NCBI RefSeq assembly: GCF_019249655.2
Contig: NZ_CP137557.1
Location: forward strand, 1,547,001 to 1,611,000
Direction: 5' to 3'
From: Segatella copri
GTDB taxonomy: Bacteria > Bacteroidota > Bacteroidia > Bacteroidales > Bacteroidaceae
Length of the DNA: 64,000 nt
The notes below the pieces were generated by a model, which saw only the letters and a program-made list of their open reading frames with translations, searched no databases and was not told where the DNA came from. Below are positions 1-8,514 of the stretch, piece after piece (the first letter of the stretch is position 1; every line of letters starts with the position of its first letter). Made by a program: the position numbers and the translations under genes.

Positions 1-1
1 T

Positions 2-100
2 GAGGCTCCAAGGGTAGAAGCGCTTCGTCAGGGCACCCAGTTGCACAGAATCATCCTGCAATTTGACGGTTGGAAATTGTATAGGATGGATGAGGTGTAA
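2..100 (+). CDS. C-terminal end of an unidentified protein (cut by window start)
   Basis: An open frame enters from the left edge and stops with TAA at 98-100, giving 32 residues that end in LYRMDEV. The composition is ordinary coding sequence, and a terminator-like hairpin follows at 196-244. Too little is visible to name the family. Confidence 0.45.
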   Translation, partial: EAPRVEALRQGTQLHRIILQFDGWKLYRMDEV

Positions 101-195
101 AAAGGAGGAAAGTATGGAAATATAATATATGATTTTGTAACTCGCAAGGATTTGGGGAGAAAAGTTTAGGAAAAGTTATGGCTGATAGGAAAAAG

Positions 196-244
196 ACAGC
201 AGCGACAAGGCACAGGAATCCTGCGCTTTGCCGCTGCTGTTTTT
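196..244. terminator. Bidirectional hairpin terminator
   Basis: ACAGCAGCG (196-204) pairs with CGCTGCTGT (232-240). A T-run follows on the plus strand and an A-run precedes it (190-194). It sits between the end of the partial plus-strand gene and the end of the minus-strand HU-like gene, so it can serve both. Confidence 0.7.
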
Positions 245-896
245 ATCTGTCGATTTCCGCACTTGGATGAGGAGTTGCAATCCAAGCCTTATGTGTTCCG
301 CTTCCCACGCTCATCAGAGGCGGATTTTCTCTTGCCGTAATTCTCCGCAGATCTTCTGATGCAGCGGTGCGTTTCAGTTCGTTGATGTTGGCATAGGTTT
401 GCAGATTGATGAATCCGTGGTGCTTGATGACGTCCAGGGCACGATGGATTCGCTCTTTTTCTGTGTATGGAGACTTAGCGAGTTGAGTTACTTCACTCTC
501 GCAACGCTCCAGGTCGGTTTCGCTTTTCAGACGCTTCAGGAGGTTGGGAGCTATCTTGAAGTTCATGCCTTTTACGCCCACCTTCCGATAGGGCATCTTG
601 TCGGCATCGTCCTCCAATTCCTTGGGCTTGTTATCTTCAAAACCGATGGTGAGGGAGAAGATGCCGATGCCATCGAGTTTTACGTTGTAGCCCATCGAAA
701 GCATGGTGACAAGAATATTGGAGATGTTCTCCAATACAGCCTTGGTGGTGCTGGGAGCGATGCCGAGGTTGTAGCCCTTCATCTTTTCCACGATGTCGTT
801 GGTGTCCATCGTTCGGTTGGTTACCACCTTGGGGTAAACGGTTCTTTTGCCCGTATTGCGAAGGTCGTTCATTTCTTGCAGTTTGTAATTAGCCAT
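243..896 (-). CDS. HU-like DNA-binding protein with C-terminal winged-helix-like domain
   Basis: 217 residues. Residues about 1-125 resemble the Bacteroidales HU/IHF-like fold, with basic stretches and a central KLDGIGIFSL segment like the HU beta arm region. Residues about 140-205 (KERIHRALDVIKHHGFINLQ, then RTAASEDLRRI and SVGSGTHKAWI) look like a small winged helix. It is a clear paralogue of the protein at 55755-56393, sharing KLQE, YPK-VTNRT, MLSMGYNV and GSG-HK-W in the same order. A cytoplasmic nucleoid or regulatory role is inferred. The promoter at 1050-1080 is about 150 bases upstream, and the leader carries four palindromes at 21-bp period. Whether it regulates itself is unknown. 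Confidence 0.85.
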   Translation of the reverse strand: MANYKLQEMNDLRNTGKRTVYPKVVTNRTMDTNDIVEKMKGYNLGIAPSTTKAVLENISNILVTMLSMGYNVKLDGIGIFSLTIGFEDNKPKELEDDADKMPYRKVGVKGMNFKIAPNLLKRLKSETDLERCESEVTQLAKSPYTEKERIHRALDVIKHHGFINLQTYANINELKRTAASEDLRRITARENPPLMSVGSGTHKAWIATPHPSAEIDR

Positions 897-953
897 AGTC
901 TTTTATTATTTTTAGGTGATACATTCCTGTTTTTAATTCTCGTGATAGGTTCC

Positions 954-1033
954 GTTTGCCATTGGCGTACGTTTATCCGGTGTTGGCGTATAAGCGTCCG
1001 CCTTTGTCGGATGTGCATCCGCCACTGGCGGAT
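954..1033 (-). repeat. Four palindromes at exact 21-bp period in the HU-like gene leader
   Basis: Four 17-base imperfect palindromes start at 954, 975, 996 and 1017 (plus-strand numbering), separated by 4 bases. The unit nearest the promoter, ATCCGCCACTGGCGGAT, is almost perfect; the others are degenerate. Short arms AGGTTC (947-952) and GAACCT (1035-1040) enclose the array. It lies just downstream of the minus-strand promoter, so it would be transcribed as leader RNA. The array before the HU-like gene at 55755 has the same geometry. Confidence 0.85.
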
Positions 1034-1049
1034 AGAACCTTTTCGCCTG

Positions 1050-1080
1050 CAAAGATACAAAATCAAGGGGCGAAATGCAA
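1050..1080 (-). promoter_or_regulatory. Promoter of HU-like gene
   Basis: On the minus strand: TTG (1080-1078), a 20-base spacer, then TATCTTTG (1057-1050). This matches the Bacteroidota sigma-ABfr consensus TTTG/TTG-N19-21-TAnnTTTG. Transcription should start near 1043, giving a leader of about 150 bases. Confidence 0.75.
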
Positions 1081-1204
1081 GAATTGTTCGGGAGTTGGAG
1101 TCTCGGAAGCTGGGACAGGGGAGGATGATTATAGCGGATGAAGATGGTTGTGGTTCTTGAAAATCGAGAAAAATCAGATAAAAGGGAAAATATTGAGGCT
1201 AAAA

Positions 1205-1236
1205 TTTGGTGTATTAAGAATTTCTTTATATATTTG
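1205..1236 (+). promoter_or_regulatory. Promoter of the ORF-free unit at 1243-1688
   Basis: TTTG (1205-1208), a 20-base spacer, then TATATTTG (1229-1236), a full match to the Bacteroidota promoter. No gene starts for 500 bases downstream. Confidence 0.7.
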
Positions 1237-1242
1237 CAAACG

Positions 1243-1688
1243 ATTCTACGACTTCAGGTCAGTTTGATTGCAAGAATTCGACTAGCTTAGGCATCGGGTT
1301 CTTTGAGGTTCAAGCCCTACGCCGATGATGTTGACCACCTGTTACTATATAATAAGGTGTGACGCAGAGAAAGCAATGGGTGGGTAAATAGAATCGAGAC
1401 ATTTGAGAAAGCGTTTACTTAACGCTTTGTTCTTGGCACTTCGAAACTTCGCAAACTTCTTAGTGTTGTCATGAACTTAGCAACGGTAGATGCTCCGGGG
1501 TATGTTTATTCATATCCCCCATGGTTCGTAGGCCGTATTGTATCCATATACAATGTGGCAACTGCGTTCGTAGGGGAATAGTATATCCATATCGGCGTGG
1601 GCTTCGACGTTGCTCGTTCTACAACACTGGGCAATGCGAAGGCCTCGAAGCGCGGAACGAGTGACAGACTGGTTCACGCTTTTTTTGT
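1243..1688 (+). ncRNA. Candidate structured non-coding RNA (family not recognised)
   Basis: A good promoter opens this stretch and a run of seven T closes it (1680-1686); no convincing reading frame lies between. It folds locally into many helices: CATCGG/CCGATG (1292-1297/1322-1327), CACCT/AGGTG (1336-1340/1355-1359), AAAGCGTT/AACGCTTT (1408-1415/1421-1428), GGGGTATG/CATATCCCC (1497-1504/1511-1519), and a 12-bp stem 1532-1543/1548-1559. The 3' part can form a pseudoknot: GCTTCGA with TCGAAGC (1601-1607/1645-1651) and CTCGTTC with GAACGAG (1613-1619/1655-1661). I do not see tmRNA or RNase P signatures. It could instead be a long leader of the lipoprotein gene at 1740. Confidence 0.5.
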
Positions 1689-1739
1689 GTCCTAAATCTT
1701 CGTTTTTTATTAATTTTTAACTAAATAATAATTTACAAA

Positions 1740-2627
1740 ATGAACAAATTGAAGTATTTATTGATGGTGATGCTGGCTGTGTTGGCATTTACCGCATGTG
1801 AAGACAAGGACGACGAGAACAAGGAGCCTAAGTTTACCGATTATTTCAGTATGCAGGTTACTAAGTGCGAGCGTGTTGGTGCTAACCTGAAAGTTGATTT
1901 CAACTTGAAGAACATCAGCGGAAAGGACCTGCAGGGCGTTATGTTGAATGGTGGAGGCTCTGACAGATGCAAAGATGACTTGGGCTCAGAGTACTATTCT
2001 TCAGTATCCTTGCAGGGAGGTGATTGGAAGACGAGTGTAGAGACCAACCTGGCTAAAGGTGCTTCGGTATCTGGTTCTTTCTTGGTAGAAAACTATGACC
2101 TTACCAACTCTTCCAAGAAATTCAATCTTATATTCAATGGCCGTTGCCAGACTGTTAGCTTTGATGGTCGTGCTGAGGTGAACAATATCAAGGTTGTTGA
2201 TAACAGAATCTTGAAGAATGGATTTGATACCAATGATCAGATTCTTGAGTATAAGGTTGTTAGCTGCAAGATGGTGCAGGAAGATGGCGGCTTGGATGGT
2301 ATGGTAAATAGAGTTTATCTTACTTATCAGGTAAAGAACACTTCTTCAAAGGATATTCCTAATTTCTTGCAGAATTTTGGTGGCCATGATCAGGTAAAGG
2401 ATAATACAAATGAGGAGTATAATGCAGATATTGCTATTGAGGGTGGAGAGTTCCGTGTAAGCCAGGAAGTAACCTTGAAAGCTGGTGAAACCAAGACCTT
2501 CGTTGTTAAGGTTTTTAGCGTACGTGAAAATGCTACAGCTCTGAGTGGCTATGTTTCAACTGCAAGTGGCATCTATCCATGGGCTGATACAAAAGCCCGT
2601 TTCTACGATATTTCTATCACAAAATAA
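1740..2627 (+). CDS. Predicted lipoprotein of unknown function
   Basis: 295 residues with a lipoprotein signal (hydrophobic segment, then FTAC, with Cys20 as the lipidated residue), so probably anchored in the outer membrane. The mature part appears to hold two similar beta-rich halves (residues about 35-145 and 165-295). Each has a DFNLKNISGKD-like or TYQVKNTSSKD-like strand followed by a GGxD and EYY/EYN motif, pointing to an internal duplication resembling DUF4352/immunoglobulin-like 'telokin' domains. No catalytic motif is visible. It follows the candidate RNA unit and precedes a second lipoprotein gene. Function unknown. Confidence 0.8.
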   Translation: MNKLKYLLMVMLAVLAFTACEDKDDENKEPKFTDYFSMQVTKCERVGANLKVDFNLKNISGKDLQGVMLNGGGSDRCKDDLGSEYYSSVSLQGGDWKTSVETNLAKGASVSGSFLVENYDLTNSSKKFNLIFNGRCQTVSFDGRAEVNNIKVVDNRILKNGFDTNDQILEYKVVSCKMVQEDGGLDGMVNRVYLTYQVKNTSSKDIPNFLQNFGGHDQVKDNTNEEYNADIAIEGGEFRVSQEVTLKAGETKTFVVKVFSVRENATALSGYVSTASGIYPWADTKARFYDISITK

Positions 2628-2642
2628 TAACCCAACACTTAT

Positions 2643-2690
2643 AATCCATTTGTTGCATTTCCTGGAAAAAATGCAGCAGATGGATTTATA
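2643..2690 (+). terminator. Hairpin after the first lipoprotein gene
   Basis: A stem of about 17 bp joins 2643-2660 and 2669-2688 with an 8-base loop. The T-rich stretch after it is interrupted, so termination may be partial. Confidence 0.5.
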
Positions 2691-2795
2691 GTTTTATATG
2701 AAAATGTATTTTTATCTCTAGTAATAACTAAACAAAGAAAATTATGAAGAAAACTAGACTTATGTGGAATGAGTAAGTTGGCTCGTATTGATATT

Positions 2796-2814
2796 GGCAG
2801 GAATGGTTCCTGCC
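2796..2814 (+). promoter_or_regulatory. Leader hairpin before the second lipoprotein gene
   Basis: GGCAGGAA and TTCCTGCC form a perfect 8-bp stem with a 3-base loop, 44 bases before the next start codon. A tiny frame MKKTRLMWNE (2744-2776) lies just upstream. No regulatory role is proven. Confidence 0.35.
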
Positions 2815-2857
2815 AGCAGAAAATTCTTAAATAATAGCTTAAACTAAACGTTAGACA

Positions 2858-4093
2858 ATGAAAAAGATTCTTTTTAATTTGTGCCTTGGAGTCATGGCGA
2901 TTCTATTGGCATCGTGTGGTAGTAGTGGAAGTGCCGTATTGGATGGTTACGACTTTTCTTGTGATGGAATCCTGGGAAAAATTCCTATGGGACAAGCTGT
3001 AAGATTGGCTACGGCTAGAGATATTTGTGTAGATATCCAGAATGACAATACCCAGTTGTCGGGAAAGATGACCAAGGAAGATATAGAAAAGATTCACAAC
3101 TTAATAACGAAGATGGAAGAGAGATACCAGCATTGTGCAGATGATTTGCTGGAAGATCTGGCTGCAGATTCTGCTAGGCTTCTATCAATGAAGGATGTTG
3201 CCTGGGAGAATAAGACATCATGTAACGTGAAGCTGGCAAAGATTCAGCTTGGCGTAAAACATTCGTATGGTAAGTCTCATGATATTGCATTTGTATTTGA
3301 AGCAAATCCGGAGGAAGTGAAAAAGTTGCCACAAAATATCTTGCATTATGCAGGGGTCGATAAACAGGGAAAAGCGATAAGGCATGGAAACTTGGAAGAG
3401 CAGCAAACTCCTGGTTCGTATGAAATGACAATTATGATGGACCACGTTATGCTCGATATGGAGGGGATGCTGAAAGCCTGTAATTCCGAGGATAAATACA
3501 AAATGATGATGAATTTTTGTTTGGAGTTGGATAGCATAGACAAGATATTAATTCTTGATGATAATCAGATTTTGGATTATAGACCTTCTTTTACAATTAC
3601 TGGTATTGGACCTGTGCAACTTGGTGCTGATTTAAACACGCTCCCTAAGTCTTTGCAGGATGTTTACAACAATTGTTATGACATGCAGGCACCAGATGGT
3701 GATAAATATTATGCTTTTGATAGCAGCACTGGATCTACTATGTTTACTGCCATCGGAAGTCCAGATGGAAAGATTAAATGTATAGAGGTGGGGTCTTACG
3801 TTTTTCCAGTGAAATTTGGAAATGTTGTCTTGCGTGTAGAAGACCCATATTGCAAGATAGTAGAACAATATGGTAAGAGTATCTCATGGTCATACAATCC
3901 AGAAACATTATCGGCTACTGCATCGTTTGAGAACGGAAAGGTTACCTTTGAGGTTTTTGGTGATTTCTTCACGGATAGTGGCACAGCTAAGTTGCAGCAG
4001 TTGCAGAATGGTGCCAAGAATGTAGTCTTTGTGCCTTCCGACTTTAATCCGGACGAACAATTGCAGTATTACAGAATTCAAGCGGGTAAGTAA
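2858..4093 (+). CDS. Predicted lipoprotein of unknown function
   Basis: 411 residues. The N-terminus MKKILFNLCLGVMAILLASC is a lipoprotein signal with Cys20. The mature protein has no motif I recognise; a first part (about 55-230) is mixed alpha/beta with several acidic helices, and a second (about 240-400) is mostly beta. Given the 217-base gap and leader hairpin it is probably transcribed separately from the gene at 1740. Convergent with the LysR gene, from which it is separated by a strong hairpin at 4176-4212. Confidence 0.75.
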   Translation: MKKILFNLCLGVMAILLASCGSSGSAVLDGYDFSCDGILGKIPMGQAVRLATARDICVDIQNDNTQLSGKMTKEDIEKIHNLITKMEERYQHCADDLLEDLAADSARLLSMKDVAWENKTSCNVKLAKIQLGVKHSYGKSHDIAFVFEANPEEVKKLPQNILHYAGVDKQGKAIRHGNLEEQQTPGSYEMTIMMDHVMLDMEGMLKACNSEDKYKMMMNFCLELDSIDKILILDDNQILDYRPSFTITGIGPVQLGADLNTLPKSLQDVYNNCYDMQAPDGDKYYAFDSSTGSTMFTAIGSPDGKIKCIEVGSYVFPVKFGNVVLRVEDPYCKIVEQYGKSISWSYNPETLSATASFENGKVTFEVFGDFFTDSGTAKLQQLQNGAKNVVFVPSDFNPDEQLQYYRIQAGK

Positions 4094-4175
4094 TTAGGCT
4101 GGTTCCCATGATGCTTTTGTGTTAGAAAGCATGGGGGTAACAGGTTGTTGACCTGCTTATCTGCAATAAACGAAT

Positions 4176-4212
4176 CAAGGCTGCCTCCGCAATGAAATCG
4201 GAGACAGCCTTG
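4176..4212. terminator. Strong hairpin between convergent genes
   Basis: CAAGGCTG-CTCCG (176-189 of this kilobase) pairs with CGGAG-CAGCCTTG (199-212), 13 bp with single mismatches. It lies between the lipoprotein and the LysR gene. No clean T-run follows, so its efficiency is uncertain. Confidence 0.5.
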
Positions 4213-4298
4213 CAAGATTGAATTATAATCTTACCCTTTATTCTTCTTATTTTATTTTCCTTTATTTCAGAATCATCTTTATTTCAGAATCATTTTCT

Positions 4299-5210
4299 TT
4301 ATCTCAGAATATCCTTCAGCGCGAAGTTGGCTAGGATGCTGGTGCTCTGGCTCAGCATGCGGATGAACTCCTGCGCCGAGTTCTTCATGTACGCATCCTT
4401 CAGGATGTGGATGCAGCCATCCATCTCGTTGTCTGCCGCATCTATCGGAATCGCTCTCATGCCTTTTTCCAGGATGGTGGTGGATTCTGAAAGCACCGTT
4501 ACCAGGTTGCTGCGATGCAAGAGGTCGAAGATGATATTTACATTGTTCACCTCTACCATAATCTTGAAGTCGAGGTCCTTGCCGTCTATCAGATAGTCGA
4601 AGGCGTTGCGGGCCTGCAGACCCTTGCATGGAAGGATGAGGTCGTAACGCTCCAGCTCAGAGAGCTTGATGGATGAAAGACGCGCCAGGGGATGGTTCTC
4701 GTTCACAATCGCCGCCAGGCGGTTGCTGAAGATGGCTCGGCTGTCTATCGCCTTGTCTGTCTTCAGAGGCTTGAAGGCAAGTGCAAGGTCGAGTTCACGC
4801 TTCTTCAGGCCATCCATCAGTTCCTGCATCGAACGGTACTGGATGTTCAGTTTCACGTGAGGATAAGCATGGAGGAAGGCGATGAGCGTTTCTGCCATGA
4901 TGTTGCTGAAGGAGTAGGTAACGCCGATGTTCAGTTCGCCGGTGAGCATCTCCTTCAGGTCGTTCATGTGGTCAACGCAAGCCATGGTGCAGTTTACGGC
5001 ATTCTGGGCATAGGGAAGAAGCTCCTTTCCTGCCTCGGTGAGATAAACCTCGTGCGAGTTACGTTCGAAGAGCGGCAAGCCTATTTCCTGTTCCAGATGC
5101 GAAATCTGCTGCGAGAGGGTGCTCTGCGTGATGTAGAGCTTGCGTGATGCTTCCGAGAAATTGAGCGTCTCGGCTACCTTCAGAAAATATTTGAGTTGTC
5201 GTATTTCCAT
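4299..5210 (-). CDS. LysR-family transcriptional regulator
   Basis: 303 residues, the usual length. The N-terminal winged helix-turn-helix is textbook: MEIRQLKYFLKVAE, NFSEASRKLYITQSTLSQQI, LEQEIGLPLFER. Residues about 90-295 form the periplasmic-binding-protein-like effector domain. The closest general type is the CynR/CbbR-like group, but the effector cannot be read from sequence. It lies downstream of, and on the same strand as, the transporter pair at 5356-8514 and has its own -7 element (TATCTTTG at 5252-5245), so it may control those transporters or act elsewhere. Confidence 0.9.
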   Translation of the reverse strand: MEIRQLKYFLKVAETLNFSEASRKLYITQSTLSQQISHLEQEIGLPLFERNSHEVYLTEAGKELLPYAQNAVNCTMACVDHMNDLKEMLTGELNIGVTYSFSNIMAETLIAFLHAYPHVKLNIQYRSMQELMDGLKKRELDLALAFKPLKTDKAIDSRAIFSNRLAAIVNENHPLARLSSIKLSELERYDLILPCKGLQARNAFDYLIDGKDLDFKIMVEVNNVNIIFDLLHRSNLVTVLSESTTILEKGMRAIPIDAADNEMDGCIHILKDAYMKNSAQEFIRMLSQSTSILANFALKDILR

Positions 5211-5301
5211 TTTCCTTTTTTCACTAGTCTTATAATTACGCGTGCAAAGATAAAACTTTTATTTTAATTAGCCCTGCTTTCGGGCAAAATAATCAGGTAA
5301 A

Positions 5302-5356
5302 TCCTGTAATCCGTGGGTTTCAATGTCCCACAGATTACACAAATTACACAGATTTT
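5302..5356. repeat. Interspersed ATCTGTG-type repeat, copy 1
   Basis: TGTAATC-GTGGG and CCCAC-GATTACA form a hairpin, followed by further CACAGATT units. Related sequence occurs at 32593-32692 and, inside a coding region, at 20180-20260. Confidence 0.55.
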
Positions 5357-6816
5357 TACTTGATTTCCACTTCGTGCAAATCCACGAATTCGCCATTCTT
5401 CTTCTTTCTCTCCACCAGCATGTTGAGGAGTCGGCGCTTGCGGTTGTCGGCGATGAAGCGGCGGAAGAATACATTAGGAATGGCAACACCCAGGGCAATG
5501 CAGATGATGGCGAGCGAAGCCTTGATCAGGTTGTTCATTCCCACGGTTACCTCGCCTACCACGCCGTGCATGTCGATGAAGGCAAACAGGGCACGATACA
5601 TCAGAACTCCAGGTACCATAGGGATGACACTAGGAATGGTGATGCACTGGTGAGGGGTGTGGAACCAGTGGCGTGCCTTGATTACGATGACGCTGATAAG
5701 CGCAGATCCGGCAAGCGAACCGATGCTCAAGCCCATGTCGAGACCGATGTTGCCGTTGGATGGACCCAGGTTTACGAAGTTGCGGAAGCAGACGGCGATG
5801 ATACCGCCCAAAGCCACAGCTGGCAACAGGCGTCTAGGAATGCTGAAGATGGTAGAGAAGCCCATCGCCGATACGGCTGCCGCAATGGCGAACTCCCAGT
5901 ATTCGTGGTGAGGAGTCATGGTGAGATCCGTCACGAAATTGTCGATGTGGCACACCTGGATGGCAAAGGCAATACCGAATGCCATGGCAAAGAGCATCAG
6001 CAGGGTGTTTAGGGCACGAACCATTCCCACCTCGATGTAGCCGTCGAGCATGTCGCTCACGAAGTTGATTAATGGAACTCCCGGCACGATGAAGAGGGCG
6101 CACGCCATCAATGGGTGCCAAGGGGTATCCGAATGCATGAAGCCCGGAAGGGCAGCTGCGATGGATGGGTTGAGCGAAAGGAACGAGGTCAACCAGGCAA
6201 TCAGCGTTGCCACGAATGCCGAAATTCCGATGGCCACATAGTTGTTGCAGCCCTTGGTAGGCAGGAACATTCTCAGGCGGAAGCCCAGGATGGCTGCCAG
6301 GGAACAGAAGAAGAACGCTGGCCAGTCGCAACCAAACTGGATGCAGAATCCGCCGCAGGCAAATCCGCCGCCTATAGCCACCTGCCATGGGGTGAAGCTG
6401 CGTGGGGTAGCCTTGATGTCGTTCAGGGCCTGCTCATACTGTTCGAGCGAATAGTTTTCCTTGATGGCTGTCCAGGTGAGCTTACTTACCATCGAAATAG
6501 AGGTAAGGTTGATGCCGTGCTTCTCGCAGCGCTGGAATTTGGAGAAGGAGTGCGCCTCGTCGCTATAATTCACCATCAGCACATTCCAGTTGATGTAGAG
6601 GTGCATGTAGCGTTCGTCGAGTCCGAGGAAAGCTGCTGCACGCTTCATCGTTCGCATGATGCGCGATGTGTCGGCAGCACTCTCCATGAGAATGCTACCG
6701 GTGCGTAACAACAAGTCGAGTTTTCTTCTCAGTTCTGTTTCTGCTATTTCCTTGCAGTTGCAGTTGTCAATACCTTTTTCTGCGCAGTCGCAGGTCTTCA
6801 TGTTTTTTTCTTCCAT
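5356..6816 (-). CDS. Threonine/serine exporter family protein (ThrE-like)
   Basis: 486 residues with the two-part layout of the ThrE family. A cytosolic N-terminal domain (about 25-140; LRTGSILMESAADTSRIMR, then LDERYMHLYINWN) and first membrane domain match the DUF1212/ThrE part; a second membrane domain (about 330-460) matches DUF3815/ThrE_2, with about ten membrane segments in total. The family exports threonine and serine in Corynebacterium; substrates here are inferred only. A cysteine-rich N-terminus (CDCAEKGIDNCNC) is unusual. The start lies 9 bases after the upstream transporter, so the two are almost surely co-transcribed. Confidence 0.85.
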   Translation of the reverse strand: MEEKNMKTCDCAEKGIDNCNCKEIAETELRRKLDLLLRTGSILMESAADTSRIMRTMKRAAAFLGLDERYMHLYINWNVLMVNYSDEAHSFSKFQRCEKHGINLTSISMVSKLTWTAIKENYSLEQYEQALNDIKATPRSFTPWQVAIGGGFACGGFCIQFGCDWPAFFFCSLAAILGFRLRMFLPTKGCNNYVAIGISAFVATLIAWLTSFLSLNPSIAAALPGFMHSDTPWHPLMACALFIVPGVPLINFVSDMLDGYIEVGMVRALNTLLMLFAMAFGIAFAIQVCHIDNFVTDLTMTPHHEYWEFAIAAAVSAMGFSTIFSIPRRLLPAVALGGIIAVCFRNFVNLGPSNGNIGLDMGLSIGSLAGSALISVIVIKARHWFHTPHQCITIPSVIPMVPGVLMYRALFAFIDMHGVVGEVTVGMNNLIKASLAIICIALGVAIPNVFFRRFIADNRKRRLLNMLVERKKKNGEFVDLHEVEIK

Positions 6817-6825
6817 ATATTTTAT

Positions 6826-8514
6826 TTATCCGAATACGAAAATGATAATCTGAATAGTTACGATTCTGAGGAACATGGCAAATGGATAAACATTCGCATA
6901 GCCCACAGATGGTGCATCTGCCGAAGTCTGCTCACGCACGTAAGCCAGGGCAGATGGGTTGGTGTTGGCACCTGCCAATACACCGAGCAATGTGTAATAG
7001 TTGATGTGGAACACGTATCTTCCGATGATGCCGCCCACGATGATTGGAATCATGGTGATGGCAACGCCGTAGAGAATCCAGGTCATTCCGCTTTCTGATG
7101 CCACGGTCTGGATAAACTGTTCGCCGGTGCCCAGTCCCACGCAAGCCAGGAAGATGCAGATGCCTATTTCGCGGAGCATCAGGTTGGCCGAGATGGTGTT
7201 GTAGGTCACGAGGTTGTACTTCGGACCGAAGTAACCTATCAGAATGGCAACTACCAATGGACCGCCGGTCAAACCGAGGCGCAGGTTCTCGTTGATGCCT
7301 GGGATGAAGAATGGGATGTTTGCCACGATACAACCCAGCATGATGCCCAGGAAGATAGGAATCAGGTTAGGGTAGTTGAGGCGTTTCATCTGGTTACCCA
7401 AAACCTTCTCGGTATGGGCGATGGCAAGCTCGGTACCCACCACGGTGACACGGTCGCCCAACTGCAGCTTCAGCTGTGGAGTGGCAATCAGATCCACACC
7501 GTTGCGGTTGACACGGGTGATGTTGGCGCCGAGGCTTGAACGAATCTGCAACTGGCTGATGCTCTTGCCGTTGATGCCTGGCTTGGTGATGCGGATGCGG
7601 CGGGTAATCAAATCCTCGCCAAACTTCTCCTCGCTCACCTGTACCTTCTTGCCGAGCAGGGCGATGACAGGCTCCACTACGGTAGGGTTGGCTACAATCT
7701 GCAGAATATCGCCCTCATTAATCCGGGTCTGACCGTTCACCACCTCATCGTGCTTATCGCTATCTTTGCGGATAATCTTGGAAACCATGAAGTCGCGCTT
7801 CAAGATTTCTCTCATCTGCTTGATGGTGTCGCCGAATACCATCTGGTTGGTCACCTGCACGGAGAAGGTGTTCAGGGTCATCGCCTCCAGGTGTCCCATA
7901 CCGCGCTTGGCAGCAGCTTCCTCCTCGCTCTTATTAATACGTAACGCGTACCTTAATATAATAAAGGAGAGGATAACGCCGAGCACACCCATAGGGTAGG
8001 CGATGGCGTAGCCGGCTGCGATAGAAGGGGCATCGATGTGGCGCAGGTCGCTGAATGCCTGCTGGGCAGCACCGAGTCCAGGGGTGTTGGTAACGGCACC
8101 CGAGAGAATACCAGCCATAGAAGTGATGGATGTTCCCGAGAACGAGAAGATGGCGAGGGTGGTGACGATACTCAACGCTACCACGATGATGCTGAGCAGG
8201 TTGAGGCTCTTGCCGCCGTTCTTGAACGAAGCGAAGAAACCTGGTCCTACTTCCAGACCGATGGAATAGACGAAGAGAATCAATCCGAACTCCTTGAGGA
8301 AGTGGAGCAGATGCTCATCGAGATTGAGAGAGAAGTGACCGAAGATGAGGCCGATGAAGAGAATCCAAGCCAATCCCAGGGAAACACCCTTCACTCTCAA
8401 CTTTCCTAAACTCAAGCCCAGGGTGATGACCAACGCCAAGATCAGCACGGAGTGGGCCACTCCGCCTCCCCATAGGTCAGGGAAGCCATAAAACAGATTT
8501 TTTAAGATATCCAT
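6826..8514 (-). CDS. AspT/YidE-type putative transporter with two RCK_C domains
   Basis: 562 residues, the usual length. Five or so membrane helices (1-180), two TrkA-C/RCK_C regulatory domains in the middle (about 200-370; each with a motif such as GDILQIVAN or GDRVTVVGT), and a second set of five helices (375-562), as in the aspartate:alanine exchanger family. The substrate cannot be assigned. First gene of a two-gene operon with the ThrE-like exporter; a -7 element TACCTTTG lies at 8661-8654 on the minus strand, about 140 bases upstream. Confidence 0.85.
   Translation of the reverse strand: MDILKNLFYGFPDLWGGGVAHSVLILALVITLGLSLGKLRVKGVSLGLAWILFIGLIFGHFSLNLDEHLLHFLKEFGLILFVYSIGLEVGPGFFASFKNGGKSLNLLSIIVVALSIVTTLAIFSFSGTSITSMAGILSGAVTNTPGLGAAQQAFSDLRHIDAPSIAAGYAIAYPMGVLGVILSFIILRYALRINKSEEEAAAKRGMGHLEAMTLNTFSVQVTNQMVFGDTIKQMREILKRDFMVSKIIRKDSDKHDEVVNGQTRINEGDILQIVANPTVVEPVIALLGKKVQVSEEKFGEDLITRRIRITKPGINGKSISQLQIRSSLGANITRVNRNGVDLIATPQLKLQLGDRVTVVGTELAIAHTEKVLGNQMKRLNYPNLIPIFLGIMLGCIVANIPFFIPGINENLRLGLTGGPLVVAILIGYFGPKYNLVTYNTISANLMLREIGICIFLACVGLGTGEQFIQTVASESGMTWILYGVAITMIPIIVGGIIGRYVFHINYYTLLGVLAGANTNPSALAYVREQTSADAPSVGYANVYPFAMFLRIVTIQIIIFVFG

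Noticed and set aside
954..1033. CRISPR array
   Set aside because: Repeats of 15 to 17 bases with 4-base gaps are palindromic and far too short; no spacers of 25 to 40 bases and no cas genes. The same applies to 55539-55616.
1243..1688. tmRNA or RNase P RNA
   Set aside because: I found no tag-peptide frame, no tRNA-like ends, and none of the conserved RNase P core sequences.
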